This document shows positions 44,125 to 51,246 of a stretch of DNA of 64,000 bases, piece by piece. Source of the stretch: CALFML01 sp044222245 (lineage in GTDB: Bacteria; Myxococcota_A; Polyangia; Palsa-1104; JAEUJZ01). Every line of letters starts with the position of its first letter. Position 1 is the first letter of the stretch. The stretch is taken from contig JBGANQ010000021.1 of the NCBI GenBank assembly GCA_044222245.1, positions 1 to 64,000 on the forward strand. The letters are read 5' to 3'. The notes under the pieces were generated by a model, which worked only from the letters and a program-made list of their open reading frames with translations, was not told the origin of the DNA and searched no databases. Position numbers and translations under genes: made by a program.

Positions 44125-45903
44125 TTAAGAGCCCGAACTTGAGCGTTCAGCCATCTGCTGCTCAATCGTGAAATAAATGAACTCCGCCGGCAGTGCCGGG
44201 GCCACCCGGATCTCGGTAATCAACCTGCCGCTATCGACCACATCGGCCGCGTTCACCTCGGAGTCACACTTGACCAGGTACGACTCCTCGGGGCTGCCAC
44301 CGGCGAAGTAGCCCTTGGTGTACAGGTCGTGCAAAAACAGCGACACCTCGCGCTCGATGAGCGACCACGTCTGGGCGGTGTTGGGCTCAAACGTGATCCA
44401 CTGGGTGCCGTTTTCCAGAGCGCGCCGCAGCATGATGAACAGCCGGCGCACGTTGAGGTAGCGCCAGTCGGGATCGTTGCTGCAGGTCCGCGCGCCCCAG
44501 ATCCGGATGCCCCGGCCGGTGAAGGAGCGGATGGTGTTAATTCCCTCGGAGTTCAACTGTCCAACATGATCATCGGACAGCGGCAACGTAAGTTGCGTAA
44601 CCCCGAAGAGCTGCTCGTTGGCGGGGGCCTTGTGCACGCCGTGCTGGATCTCGCTGCGGGCGTACACGCCGGCGATGTGCCCCGACGGCGGCTGCTTGTG
44701 GGTGGCGCCGTTCTGACCGGGCACCACCAGCCAGGGGAAGTAGAACGCGGCGTAGTGGGTGTCGCGGCGCTGGCGCAGGCGGCGCACCTCCTCGATGTCG
44801 CGGGTGTCGGGCAGATCGAGGATGGCGAAGCGATCCTGGGTCTGCTCGCACAGGTCGATCATCGCGTCGTGGATGCGCTGCACGAACGCCCGCGCCTCGG
44901 GCACCGACATCCGGCTGTAGGCGAGCATGGCGTCGGGCACAAGGACAAGGCCGACGTCGTCGACGTTGGCCAGCGACCACAGGCCGCGGCGGTCCTCCAT
45001 GCCGCGGTCGTAGCCGACGAAGTCCTCGGCGGTCATGCCCTCGGTGCCGTCGCGGCCGCCGGTGAGCTTCTCCAGCGGCGCGACCACCGGCAGGTTATTG
45101 GGCAGGGGCGAAGTCGAGCCCAGGTCCTCAAGGCGGATGAGCTGCGACTCCTCGTTGATGACGCGCGGGGCGTAGCGGCGCGACAGCGGGCTCATTTGCA
45201 GGCTGCGGAAGACCTCGCGGCGATCGCGCAGGGCGGCGTAGATCTCGAACTCGACGACCTCGACGTAGGTCGGGGCGGCGGCGGCGTAGCGGCGGACGAT
45301 CGGCGTGTCGGTGCCCCAGGAGAAGGTCTTTTCCTTGTCGTCCACCTCGGTGATGACGACGTAGTCGCTGCTATCGCGATCGAAGATGCGCACCAGCGAC
45401 CCGCGCTCGATGCCGCGCGTCGAGGTCACCCGCGCCACCCCGGCGCCCACCGGCAGATCGAGGGTGAGCAGGGTCTTGGCGCCGGTGGTGTGGGCAAAGC
45501 GGACCCAGATGCTGTTGCCCCAGCGGCCCTCGCTCTGCGACATCACGAGCAGGGTGTCCTTGTCCCAGCCGTCCTTGATGACGCGGGCGGCGGGCACCGC
45601 GTGGTGCAGCTGCAGCTCCTCGCCGTCTTTGGGCAGGCGGGCGACCCGCACCACGTAGCAGAAGCGGCCGCCGTTGAGGAAAAAGCCCTCGACCGCCCGC
45701 GCCAGGTAGCCCTCGCTCACCGCGCCGTAGACCTCGACGAACTCGGCCCAGCTCTGCAGCCGGCGCGGGGTGTCGAGCGGCCCTTTATTGGCGATTCCGA
45801 CAAAGCCGGCGATATGGGTATCCGCGATGGTGAGCGGCGTAATCCGGGACTTGGACCCGCTCTGATATACCCCAGGTGGTCTAACCTCACGGAATGCGGC
45901 CAT
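44125..45903 (-). CDS. eCIS tail sheath protein (sheath 2, large)
   Basis: A 592-aa contractile sheath subunit. N-terminus FREVRPPGVYQSGSKSRI and IAGFVGIANKGPLDTPRRL are typical of the sheath. The C-terminal domain has GRGIRIWGARTCSNDPDWRY, then NVRRLFIMLRRALENGTQWI and PALPAEFIYFTIEQQ, closely matching sheath 1. It is about 180 residues longer than sheath 1 because of an inserted domain between the N-terminal part and the conserved core. In Afp-type systems the larger sheath variants occupy special rings. AGAGGA lies 6 nt before the ATG. Confidence 0.94.
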   Translation of the reverse strand: MAAFREVRPPGVYQSGSKSRITPLTIADTHIAGFVGIANKGPLDTPRRLQSWAEFVEVYGAVSEGYLARAVEGFFLNGGRFCYVVRVARLPKDGEELQLHHAVPAARVIKDGWDKDTLLVMSQSEGRWGNSIWVRFAHTTGAKTLLTLDLPVGAGVARVTSTRGIERGSLVRIFDRDSSDYVVITEVDDKEKTFSWGTDTPIVRRYAAAAPTYVEVVEFEIYAALRDRREVFRSLQMSPLSRRYAPRVINEESQLIRLEDLGSTSPLPNNLPVVAPLEKLTGGRDGTEGMTAEDFVGYDRGMEDRRGLWSLANVDDVGLVLVPDAMLAYSRMSVPEARAFVQRIHDAMIDLCEQTQDRFAILDLPDTRDIEEVRRLRQRRDTHYAAFYFPWLVVPGQNGATHKQPPSGHIAGVYARSEIQHGVHKAPANEQLFGVTQLTLPLSDDHVGQLNSEGINTIRSFTGRGIRIWGARTCSNDPDWRYLNVRRLFIMLRRALENGTQWITFEPNTAQTWSLIEREVSLFLHDLYTKGYFAGGSPEESYLVKCDSEVNAADVVDSGRLITEIRVAPALPAEFIYFTIEQQMAERSSSGS

Positions 45904-46046
45904 AGAGTTCCTCTGCAGAGCGTGGTGGCTTCAGAAAGGGAGCGGCTCGGGCAGATCCGTGCCCTGCGCCCCAGACCTGAGATCAGGCGCGAGTCAGGGC
46001 GGCTCTATTTTACTCGGGAGTGGGGCGGCTCGGGAGGGGAAAAGTG

Positions 46047-46217
46047 CTAGCCGCGCTTGCGCGCTTCGTTAATCTCGCGGTTTATGCGGGCGATCTCACG
46101 CAGCCAGATGTGGCGCTCGTCGTGCTCCATGTCGAGCAGGTCCTCAAGCGGCCAGTGAAAGTGATACGCGATGTAGGCTACCTCCTGGTAAAGCTGCTCC
46201 AGGGGGTAGCTCGTTAT
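46047..46217 (-). CDS. DUF6760-like extension made by predicted -1 frameshifting
   Basis: A 56-codon frame after the tail-assembly gene. Read from the ATA at 46217 it gives ITSYPLEQLYQEVAYIAYHF, then HWPLEDLLDMEHDERHIWLR and EIARINREINEARKRG. The YEEVAYIAYHFHW type start and the NREIN end match the small DUF6760 proteins of eCIS loci. There is no ATG, GTG or TTG between the preceding in-frame stop and this sequence. The frame is -1 relative to the upstream gene and begins exactly at its slippery end. It is therefore best read as the C-terminal 56 residues of a 185-aa fusion. A rare ATA start is the alternative. Confidence 0.8.
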   Translation of the reverse strand: MTSYPLEQLYQEVAYIAYHFHWPLEDLLDMEHDERHIWLREIARINREINEARKRG

Positions 46218-46223
46218 CCCCCC
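46177..46223 (-). promoter_or_regulatory. predicted programmed -1 ribosomal frameshift signal
   Basis: On the minus strand: heptamer G GGG GGA (46223-46217) in the X XXY YYZ form, with GGG and GGA as zero-frame codons. Zero-frame UAA follows at once (46216-46214). After a 6-nt spacer comes a stem: GCTACCCCCTGG (46210-46199) pairs with CCAGGAGGTAGC (46188-46177), 11 bp with one C-A mismatch and a 10-nt loop. Slippage of both tRNAs by -1 enters the DUF6760 frame. Confidence 0.78.
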
Positions 46224-46603
46224 TGGCCGACTACGCGGCCATCACCTCCTCCCAGCAGGTCGATATCGAACTCATGCTGACAGGAGGGACACTTGGCGTG
46301 GATGCGCGGCGCGCCTTCTTCGTTGATGCGGCGGTAAAACTCCTGCAGGTACGCCAGATCCGTCGAGAACAGGTTCTCGATGATCTCGGTGTCGAGCATC
46401 GGCAGGTCGCCGAGCTTGGTGATCACGCGGCTCAGCAGCACGATGACCAGATAGGCGCGGTTATTCTGCACCCGGTAGTCCTGCAGGGGCACGATCTCGT
46501 CCTTGGCGGTGGCGAGCCGCATCACCCCGGTCCGGTGGAGGTTGCCGTCACTATCTATGTAGCCTTTAGGGAGTGTGAAGGGGAACTCGGTCTTGAATGC
46601 CAT
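46214..46603 (-). CDS. eCIS tail-assembly (chaperone-like) protein with zinc ribbon
   Basis: A 129-aa protein like phage tail-assembly proteins of the E / gp41 type. It begins MAFKTEFPFTLPKGYIDSDG and has MRLATAKDEIVPLQDYRVQ, then YLVIVLLSRVITKLGDLP. A CPSCQHEFDID segment near residue 105 gives one CxxC and a His, part of a possible zinc site. The last codons are CAG GGG GGA TAA. In phages this class guides the tape measure and is often extended by a -1 frameshift; the same layout is seen here. AAGGT lies 5 nt before the ATG. Confidence 0.85.
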   Translation of the reverse strand: MAFKTEFPFTLPKGYIDSDGNLHRTGVMRLATAKDEIVPLQDYRVQNNRAYLVIVLLSRVITKLGDLPMLDTEIIENLFSTDLAYLQEFYRRINEEGAPRIHAKCPSCQHEFDIDLLGGGDGRVVGQGG

Positions 46604-46647
46604 GAGCTACCTTGGGTTTTGGGGAACGCCTCTTTGTGAGTACAGGC

Positions 46648-47565
46648 CTACATGTACTTAAAGCGCATCTCTTCGCAGTACATCTCGACCCGGACGTAGC
46701 GTAGCTTGTCGCTGCTCGACTCATGCTTGTCCGGAGTGAACTTGATAATACCAAGGTTTGTAAACGAGAGCGAGAAAAGCTCGGAGCCGAGATCGCTTGT
46801 CAGGTAGGCCAGAGATCCGGACTTTTCGTTTGACGGATCGCTCTTACCGTCCATCACGAACTCTTTGTGCCACTTGTACCAGGGCTCGATCTCGTTTTCG
46901 GGGATCGTGACGATGACGCTCGGGAAGTCGATCTGCGCTGGCTCCTTCTGGAAGATGAGCCGCTCGCCGATGCTGTTTTCGACGATGTTCTGCTTTATCG
47001 TAATCGCGTCGACCTTGAGCACCCGCTTACAGTCCAGGCCATCTATCTGCAGGCGGAAGTTCGACGCCGTCCAGCGCTTCTGCTTGACCGGATCAATGGG
47101 CACCGGCAGCACCGAGCCGCCGTTTGAGTACTTCATCTCGGTGTACTCGGTGGCGATCTTCAGGTTGAACTTGCCGGGCTCTTTGCTCGAAGCGTCTACC
47201 GCCGGAAAGCCAATCTCGGCAATCAGCGCTTCGAGGAAGTTCATGCGCACTAGCTCGTGATAGTCATAATCGCAGGTGATGATCGCGCCGTCTTTGCGGT
47301 CGTAGTTGTAATTGAGGCTCTTTTCGAGCCAGTCATAAAACTGCTTGGACATCGCGGCGCCGCAGGTAATCGAGATATCGTCGACCTTGACGTTGCCCGG
47401 GTGCTTGCGCACCGGGTGACCGCCGGCCAGGCGCTCGTTGACACTCTCGGTGTGGGCCTGGCCGCCCTCGGCGGTCAGCAGCCAGCCGGCGTGCGCGTTA
47501 TTCAAATCAAGGAAGAATCGATTGCCAACGTAGGCCCTATTTTTGTCTCTCACAGTAGACCTCAA
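46648..47565 (-). CDS. eCIS two-domain tube-like protein (paralogue B)
   Basis: A 305-aa protein paralogous to the next upstream gene. Each half has the tube pattern. First: YDWLEKSLN, then DGAIITCDYDYHELVRMNFL, and PGKFNLKIATEYTEM. Second: YKWHKEFVM, then GSLAYLTSDLGSELFSLSFT, and LRYVRVEMYCEEMRF. The second half also resembles the C-terminal part of the single-domain tube protein (SLSFTNLGIIKF against WQFTNAWICKW). It may form three-fold, pseudo-six-fold rings. It has its own GAGGT 5 nt before a GTG start and follows a strong terminator. Confidence 0.82.
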   Translation of the reverse strand: MRSTVRDKNRAYVGNRFFLDLNNAHAGWLLTAEGGQAHTESVNERLAGGHPVRKHPGNVKVDDISITCGAAMSKQFYDWLEKSLNYNYDRKDGAIITCDYDYHELVRMNFLEALIAEIGFPAVDASSKEPGKFNLKIATEYTEMKYSNGGSVLPVPIDPVKQKRWTASNFRLQIDGLDCKRVLKVDAITIKQNIVENSIGERLIFQKEPAQIDFPSVIVTIPENEIEPWYKWHKEFVMDGKSDPSNEKSGSLAYLTSDLGSELFSLSFTNLGIIKFTPDKHESSSDKLRYVRVEMYCEEMRFKYM

Positions 47566-47591
47566 ATTACAAAGAAGAGACCTTCGATTCC

Positions 47592-47631
47592 TGAAACAAA
47601 ACAGGCGGCCGAGTCTGCCTCGGCCGCCTGT
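47592..47631 (-). terminator. intrinsic terminator between the two tube paralogues
   Basis: On the minus strand the perfect 13-bp stem ACAGGCGGCCGAG / CTCGGCCGCCTGT (47601-47613 and 47619-47631) has a 5-nt loop and is followed by TTTGTTTC. A second, weaker hairpin lies at about 47648-47685. Its place inside the operon suggests partial termination. Confidence 0.8.
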
Positions 47632-47708
47632 CTCCGGCGACCCAGCTTAGGAGCGGGGCCGCCTTAAAGACCCCTTTCTAGGCGGTCCTGAAAAACCCGG
47701 CTCCGCGA

Positions 47709-48653
47709 CTAGCGCCCGCCGTAGACGGCGCTGCCGAAGTCGAAGCGGATGTCCTCGCAGTACATCTCGACCTTCAGGCGACGGATCGGCTCGCCCGAGG
47801 CCTCGACCTTGTCCGGAGAGACCTTGAACACGCCCAGGTGGAAGAAGTGCAGGGTGAACAGCACTTCCGCCAGGTTCGGGGTGAGGTACTCCAGGGTGCC
47901 GCTCTTCTCGTGATCTTCGCCGTTGTTGCCCTTGATCACGAAGTCCTCGTGCCAGCGATAGAACTCGTCGGCGTGCGACTCGGCCAGGGTGATAACGAGG
48001 TTGGGGATCTCAACGCTCGTCGGCTCCTTCTGGTAGTCGCGGTGCTCACCGATCGCGTTCTCGGTGACCTTCTGCTTGATGGTCAGCGCTTCGATCTTGT
48101 TGACCTTGCCGCAGCCCGCCTCGCACCCATCGATGCGCAGCCGGAAGTTGGAGGGCAGCCACTTCTTCTGCTTGGCCGCATCGGCCGGGACGATCACCTT
48201 GCCGCCGCCGCCCCAGGTCTTGCGGGTGGTCTCGGGGGCGAACTTGATGCTCATCATCGCCGAGTCCTTGGACGAGGCGTCGAGCGCCGGCATGCCGAGC
48301 TCGGTGATGAGGCCGAAGGTCCAGGTCAGGCGCGAGACCTCCATATTGTCGTAATCGGCAAATATGAGCGCACCGTCTTCACGACCGCGATTGTGCGAGG
48401 TCTGGTTGAACCCGGTGTCGATCCACTTATACAATTCCTTCGACATACCGGTGCCGCACTTGAAGCTGATCTCTTCGTATTTCAGCGGGCCAAGGTGCTT
48501 CTTGGTCAGGTGGTCAGAGCCGAGCTTCTCCGACACGACATCGGCAGTGGCATCGCCGCCCGCGGCTTCCTTCACGAAGCCAGCGAAGGTGTGCTGCAGC
48601 TCGATGCCATACTTGCTGATACCAAAGGCGCGATCATTGCGGGTAATAGCCAT
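47709..48653 (-). CDS. eCIS two-domain tube-like protein (paralogue A)
   Basis: A 314-aa protein, second gene after sheath 1. Half 1 has YKWIDTGFN, DGALIFADYDNMEVSRLTW and SAMMSIKFAPE. Half 2 has YRWHEDFVI, GTLEYLTPNLAEVLFTLHFF and IRRLKVEMYCEDIRF. The matching spacing shows an internal duplication of the tube fold. Similar to paralogue B over its full length, including FRLRIDGCEAGCGK against FRLQIDGLDCKR. GGGAGG lies about 6 nt before the ATG. By position directly after sheath 1, as tube genes often are, it is the best candidate for the main inner tube. Confidence 0.84.
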   Translation of the reverse strand: MAITRNDRAFGISKYGIELQHTFAGFVKEAAGGDATADVVSEKLGSDHLTKKHLGPLKYEEISFKCGTGMSKELYKWIDTGFNQTSHNRGREDGALIFADYDNMEVSRLTWTFGLITELGMPALDASSKDSAMMSIKFAPETTRKTWGGGGKVIVPADAAKQKKWLPSNFRLRIDGCEAGCGKVNKIEALTIKQKVTENAIGEHRDYQKEPTSVEIPNLVITLAESHADEFYRWHEDFVIKGNNGEDHEKSGTLEYLTPNLAEVLFTLHFFHLGVFKVSPDKVEASGEPIRRLKVEMYCEDIRFDFGSAVYGGR

Positions 48654-48725
48654 AAAAGCCTCCCAAAGTGAGAGCGGTGGGCCCCGGCCCCACCGGAACC
48701 GGGGGACCCACTGCCTAGTACGGAA

Positions 48726-49961
48726 CTATTCCGAAACCCCACCGCCGGCAGGCATCTGACCGATCCGGAAGATCACGAACTCGGCCGGCTTCACCGGAGC
48801 CAGGCCGATCTCGACGATCAGCTGACCGACGTCGATAACCTCGGGGGGGTTGGTCTCTTCGTCACACTTGACGTAGAACGCCTTCTCGGGCGTCTCGCCC
48901 ATGAGCGCGCCCTGGCGCCAGATCAGCGTGAGGAAGGACGAAATCGTGCGCGTCACCCGCTTCCACAGGCGGAAGTCGTTGGGCTCGAAGACGACCCACT
49001 GGGTCGCGCGCTCGATCGAGGTCTCCACCATGATAAACAGGCGGCGGACGTTGATGTAGCGCCACGACGGGTCGCTCGACAGGGTGCGGGCGCCCCAGAT
49101 GCGGATGCCGCCGCCCTGCATGAGCCGGATGCAGTTGATGCCGCGCGGGTTCAGGATGTCCTGCTCGCCACGCGAGACCTGGTAGCGCAGGCCGAGGGCC
49201 CCGCGGACGATCTCGTTGGCGGGGGCCTTGTGGACGCCGCGCTCGTTGTCGGTGCGGGCGTACACGCCGGCGACGTGACCCGAGGGCGGGATGAACACGT
49301 TGCCGCGCTCCGGATCATAGACCTGGATCCAGGGGAAGTAGAACGCGCCGTACTTGGAGTCGCGCGGGCGGACCAGGCGATCGACGCCGCCCTGGACGGT
49401 CTCGCTGCTGTCGAGGATGGCGAAGCGGTCCTTGCGCACTTCGCAGTGGGTGAGCAGCGCGTCCTGCACCGCCGCCGAGATCTGGCCGGGGGCCGAGACG
49501 AGCGAGATCTCGTCGATCTCCTCGAAGCACTTAAGACCCGTGCGGGCGCCGGGGCCCATGTCCTTGCCGATGTAGCGGGCGTCGTTGTCGACCTTGGGCG
49601 GGCCCGACGGGGTAGCGCCGGGAGCCGCGGTGGTCGTGGCAGCGGCCTTGTCCGCCGCGGCGGCCTTGTCCGCCGGCGACAGATCGAGGTTGGCGGGGGC
49701 GCCGACGTTGACGATGTAGCAGCGCGAGCCGCCGTTGTTGAAGAAGCCGTAGATCGCATGGGCGAGGAACGTCGACTGAGTGAAGTCGCCGAACGTCTTC
49801 ACAAACTGGGTCCAGTTGGTGACCAGCACTGCCTGATTCACCGGGCCCATCATCGACTCACCGATGAAGCCGACGGTGTTGGTGCCAACTGCCTCAATCG
49901 GTTTGGAACCGCGGTCAACTTCCTCTACGTATACGCCCGGCGAAAGGTAACTAGTGGCCAT
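48726..49961 (-). CDS. eCIS tail sheath protein (sheath 1)
   Basis: A 411-aa contractile sheath subunit. N-terminal SYLSPGVYVEEVDRGSKPIE and TVGFIGESMMGPVNQAVLV; core YGAFYFPWIQVYDPERGNVF, PPSGHVAGVYARTDNERGVH; C-terminal GGIRIWGARTLSSDPSWRY and KPAEFVIFRIGQ. A low-complexity Ala/Thr linker near residues 100-125 replaces the extra domain found in sheath 2. AAGGAG lies about 8 nt before the ATG. By size and position it is probably the major sheath protein. Confidence 0.95.
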   Translation of the reverse strand: MATSYLSPGVYVEEVDRGSKPIEAVGTNTVGFIGESMMGPVNQAVLVTNWTQFVKTFGDFTQSTFLAHAIYGFFNNGGSRCYIVNVGAPANLDLSPADKAAAADKAAATTTAAPGATPSGPPKVDNDARYIGKDMGPGARTGLKCFEEIDEISLVSAPGQISAAVQDALLTHCEVRKDRFAILDSSETVQGGVDRLVRPRDSKYGAFYFPWIQVYDPERGNVFIPPSGHVAGVYARTDNERGVHKAPANEIVRGALGLRYQVSRGEQDILNPRGINCIRLMQGGGIRIWGARTLSSDPSWRYINVRRLFIMVETSIERATQWVVFEPNDFRLWKRVTRTISSFLTLIWRQGALMGETPEKAFYVKCDEETNPPEVIDVGQLIVEIGLAPVKPAEFVIFRIGQMPAGGGVSE

Positions 49962-50079
49962 GCTGCCTCTCCTTGCTGATGTGGTAGCGTGTGATGATCC
50001 CCAGGGTTACCTTCCGCGCTGCGTTCCAAGTGATCTCGCTGAAGGTTATCGGAACGCCCTGGCGATAGTTGCTTGCCAT
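49951..50079 (-). CDS. possible 42-aa eCIS peptide
   Basis: Short frame from ATG 50079: MASNYRQGVPITFSEITWNA followed by ARKVTLGIITRYHISKERQH and GH. It fills the 132-nt gap between the cap and sheath 1 genes, is preceded by a G-rich stretch, and overlaps the sheath start by 11 nt, hiding the sheath ribosome site within its end. It could act as a leader that couples translation, or be chance. No family. Confidence 0.35.
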   Translation of the reverse strand: MASNYRQGVPITFSEITWNAARKVTLGIITRYHISKERQHGH

Positions 50080-50093
50080 CCGAGCCCCCCACT

Positions 50094-50723
50094 TCACTGG
50101 CGGAGCCGGTTGAGCTTGTCCAAATCGAAAAAGCGGACTTCCCGCTCGCGAACGCGCGTGATCGGCCTGGCTGTCGTCGGGTACAGCGGGATGGTGGTCC
50201 AGCACTGCACGGCCGGCTTCAGCGGCTGGTTCAGGCTCGACCAGAAGCGCGACAAGACTGTCTCGTCGAGCTTCTGGGAGAGAAGCAAGGGCAGATAGTC
50301 ATCCGGTTCGAACGACTCGCCCTTGAGCTGAGCCCCCCGGATGGTGGGGTGCTCCATAATCGTCTTGATCGTCGCCCCGAGCAGCAGCTGCTCTTCTTCC
50401 GGAGTCTGCGCCCAGCAAGAGATGAGATAGTCCAGGCGCAGCCACATCGGCAGATCGCGAGCGACCTCGCGGACCTGGCCATCGGGACCGACATCCTCAT
50501 CTATATACTGCCCGGTGCGGTTGTTGGAGACTCCCTCTTCATCGAGGGTGAGGTTGTACAGGTACAGGGACACCGCCGGCATCTTGCCTTCGATGTTTTC
50601 CTGCTTGGGCGGAGCGACCACAAGATGTACGCGCTTGTAGCCGATCTGCTTATATTCCTGCTTCAGCAGCTCCCCGATGGACTGGGAAGTCTCTTTGATG
50701 ATGTGGTACTGGCCGGGATTCAT
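50094..50723 (-). CDS. eCIS tail terminator/cap protein (DUF4255, Pvc16/Afp16 N-terminal type)
   Basis: A 209-aa protein starting MNPGQYHIIKETSQSIGELL. The DUF4255 pattern continues with MPAVSLYLYNLTLDEEGVSN, DLPMWLRLDYLISCWA and EEEQLLLGATIKTIMEHP, then DDYLPLLLSQKLDETVLSRF and LNQPLKPAVQCWTTIPL. In PVC/Afp this protein caps the sheath-tube and sets its end. It is the first gene of the leftward operon; a sigma70-like promoter lies about 85 nt upstream. Confidence 0.92.
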   Translation of the reverse strand: MNPGQYHIIKETSQSIGELLKQEYKQIGYKRVHLVVAPPKQENIEGKMPAVSLYLYNLTLDEEGVSNNRTGQYIDEDVGPDGQVREVARDLPMWLRLDYLISCWAQTPEEEQLLLGATIKTIMEHPTIRGAQLKGESFEPDDYLPLLLSQKLDETVLSRFWSSLNQPLKPAVQCWTTIPLYPTTARPITRVREREVRFFDLDKLNRLRQ

Positions 50724-50806
50724 GGCCTATCCACTAACTGCCGCGGCCGCGAAGCCGGGGGCCTGGGCATCATTGCTGATGAGTAGTTGCAGCAAAGGGA
50801 CAGCCT

Positions 50807-50836
50807 ACGTTAGCGGACGCGCAGACTTTCTGTCAA
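50807..50836 (-). promoter_or_regulatory. sigma70-like promoter of the eCIS operon
   Basis: On the minus strand, -35 TTGACA (50836-50831), an 18-bp spacer and -10 TAACGT (50812-50807). The predicted start near 50800 gives a leader of about 75 nt before the cap gene ATG at 50723. The -35 is perfect; the -10 matches TATAAT at three positions (T1, A2, T6). Confidence 0.5.
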
Positions 50837-51246
50837 CAGGCCACAAAAACCACTTGGGGCTACTCGTGAAGCAATCTACACAAGCTGCCGAAAGGGCCGG
50901 CCAGGAACGTCAATCTTCGTCGCCACTTGGCTGACTGCAGGCTCATTTTGGTGCCGGCCGGAGGGGATCCCGGAGGGGGTCCCGGAGGGGTATTAGATGG
51001 GCAGAGCGATGATGTGGGTGATTAGGAAATGATGAAGTTAAATTACTTAGCTAGGCCGATAAATTGAAAATCTAAGTGGCGGGTGAAGGAAGCGAGTTAA
51101 CTCGGCAAAATAATTCAATATTTTGCGAGCGGCCGGACCTCGGCGGCTTGGCGAGCCTGACAGTCTGGCGGCCGGACGAAGAGGGGAGTGGCGAGGAGGC
51201 GATCGGCTGGCGCGAGCGCGGCGCGCGGAGTCTGGGCGGGCGAGGG
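50837..51246. other. intergenic region upstream of the eCIS operon
   Basis: No gene seen. It holds three direct repeats of about 12 bp (cccggagggggt-like, 50958-50991), then an unusually A+T-rich island (about 50990-51130) in an otherwise GC-rich sequence. The island includes the palindrome CGAGTTAACTCG and an AT-rich hairpin. The island follows the stop of the cytochrome-like gene on the minus strand. Confidence 0.6.
51094..51127. terminator. AT-rich hairpin beside a palindrome
   Basis: CGAGTTAACTCG (51094-51105) is a perfect 12-bp palindrome. It is followed by GCAAAATA (51106-51113), a 6-nt loop and TATTTTGC (51120-51127). It lies about 120 nt past the cytochrome gene stop on the minus strand and could serve as a terminator or protein-binding site. 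Confidence 0.4.

Noticed and set aside
46214..46235. separate DUF6760 gene started by the ATG at the GGAGGTG ribosome-like site near 46242
   Set aside because: That ATG (ATG GCC GCG TAG) is in a third frame and stops after three codons, so it cannot start DUF6760.
47648..47685. second terminator between the tube paralogues as an independent feature
   Set aside because: Its stem has a mismatch on the minus strand and no clear T-tract; kept only as part of the terminator finding.
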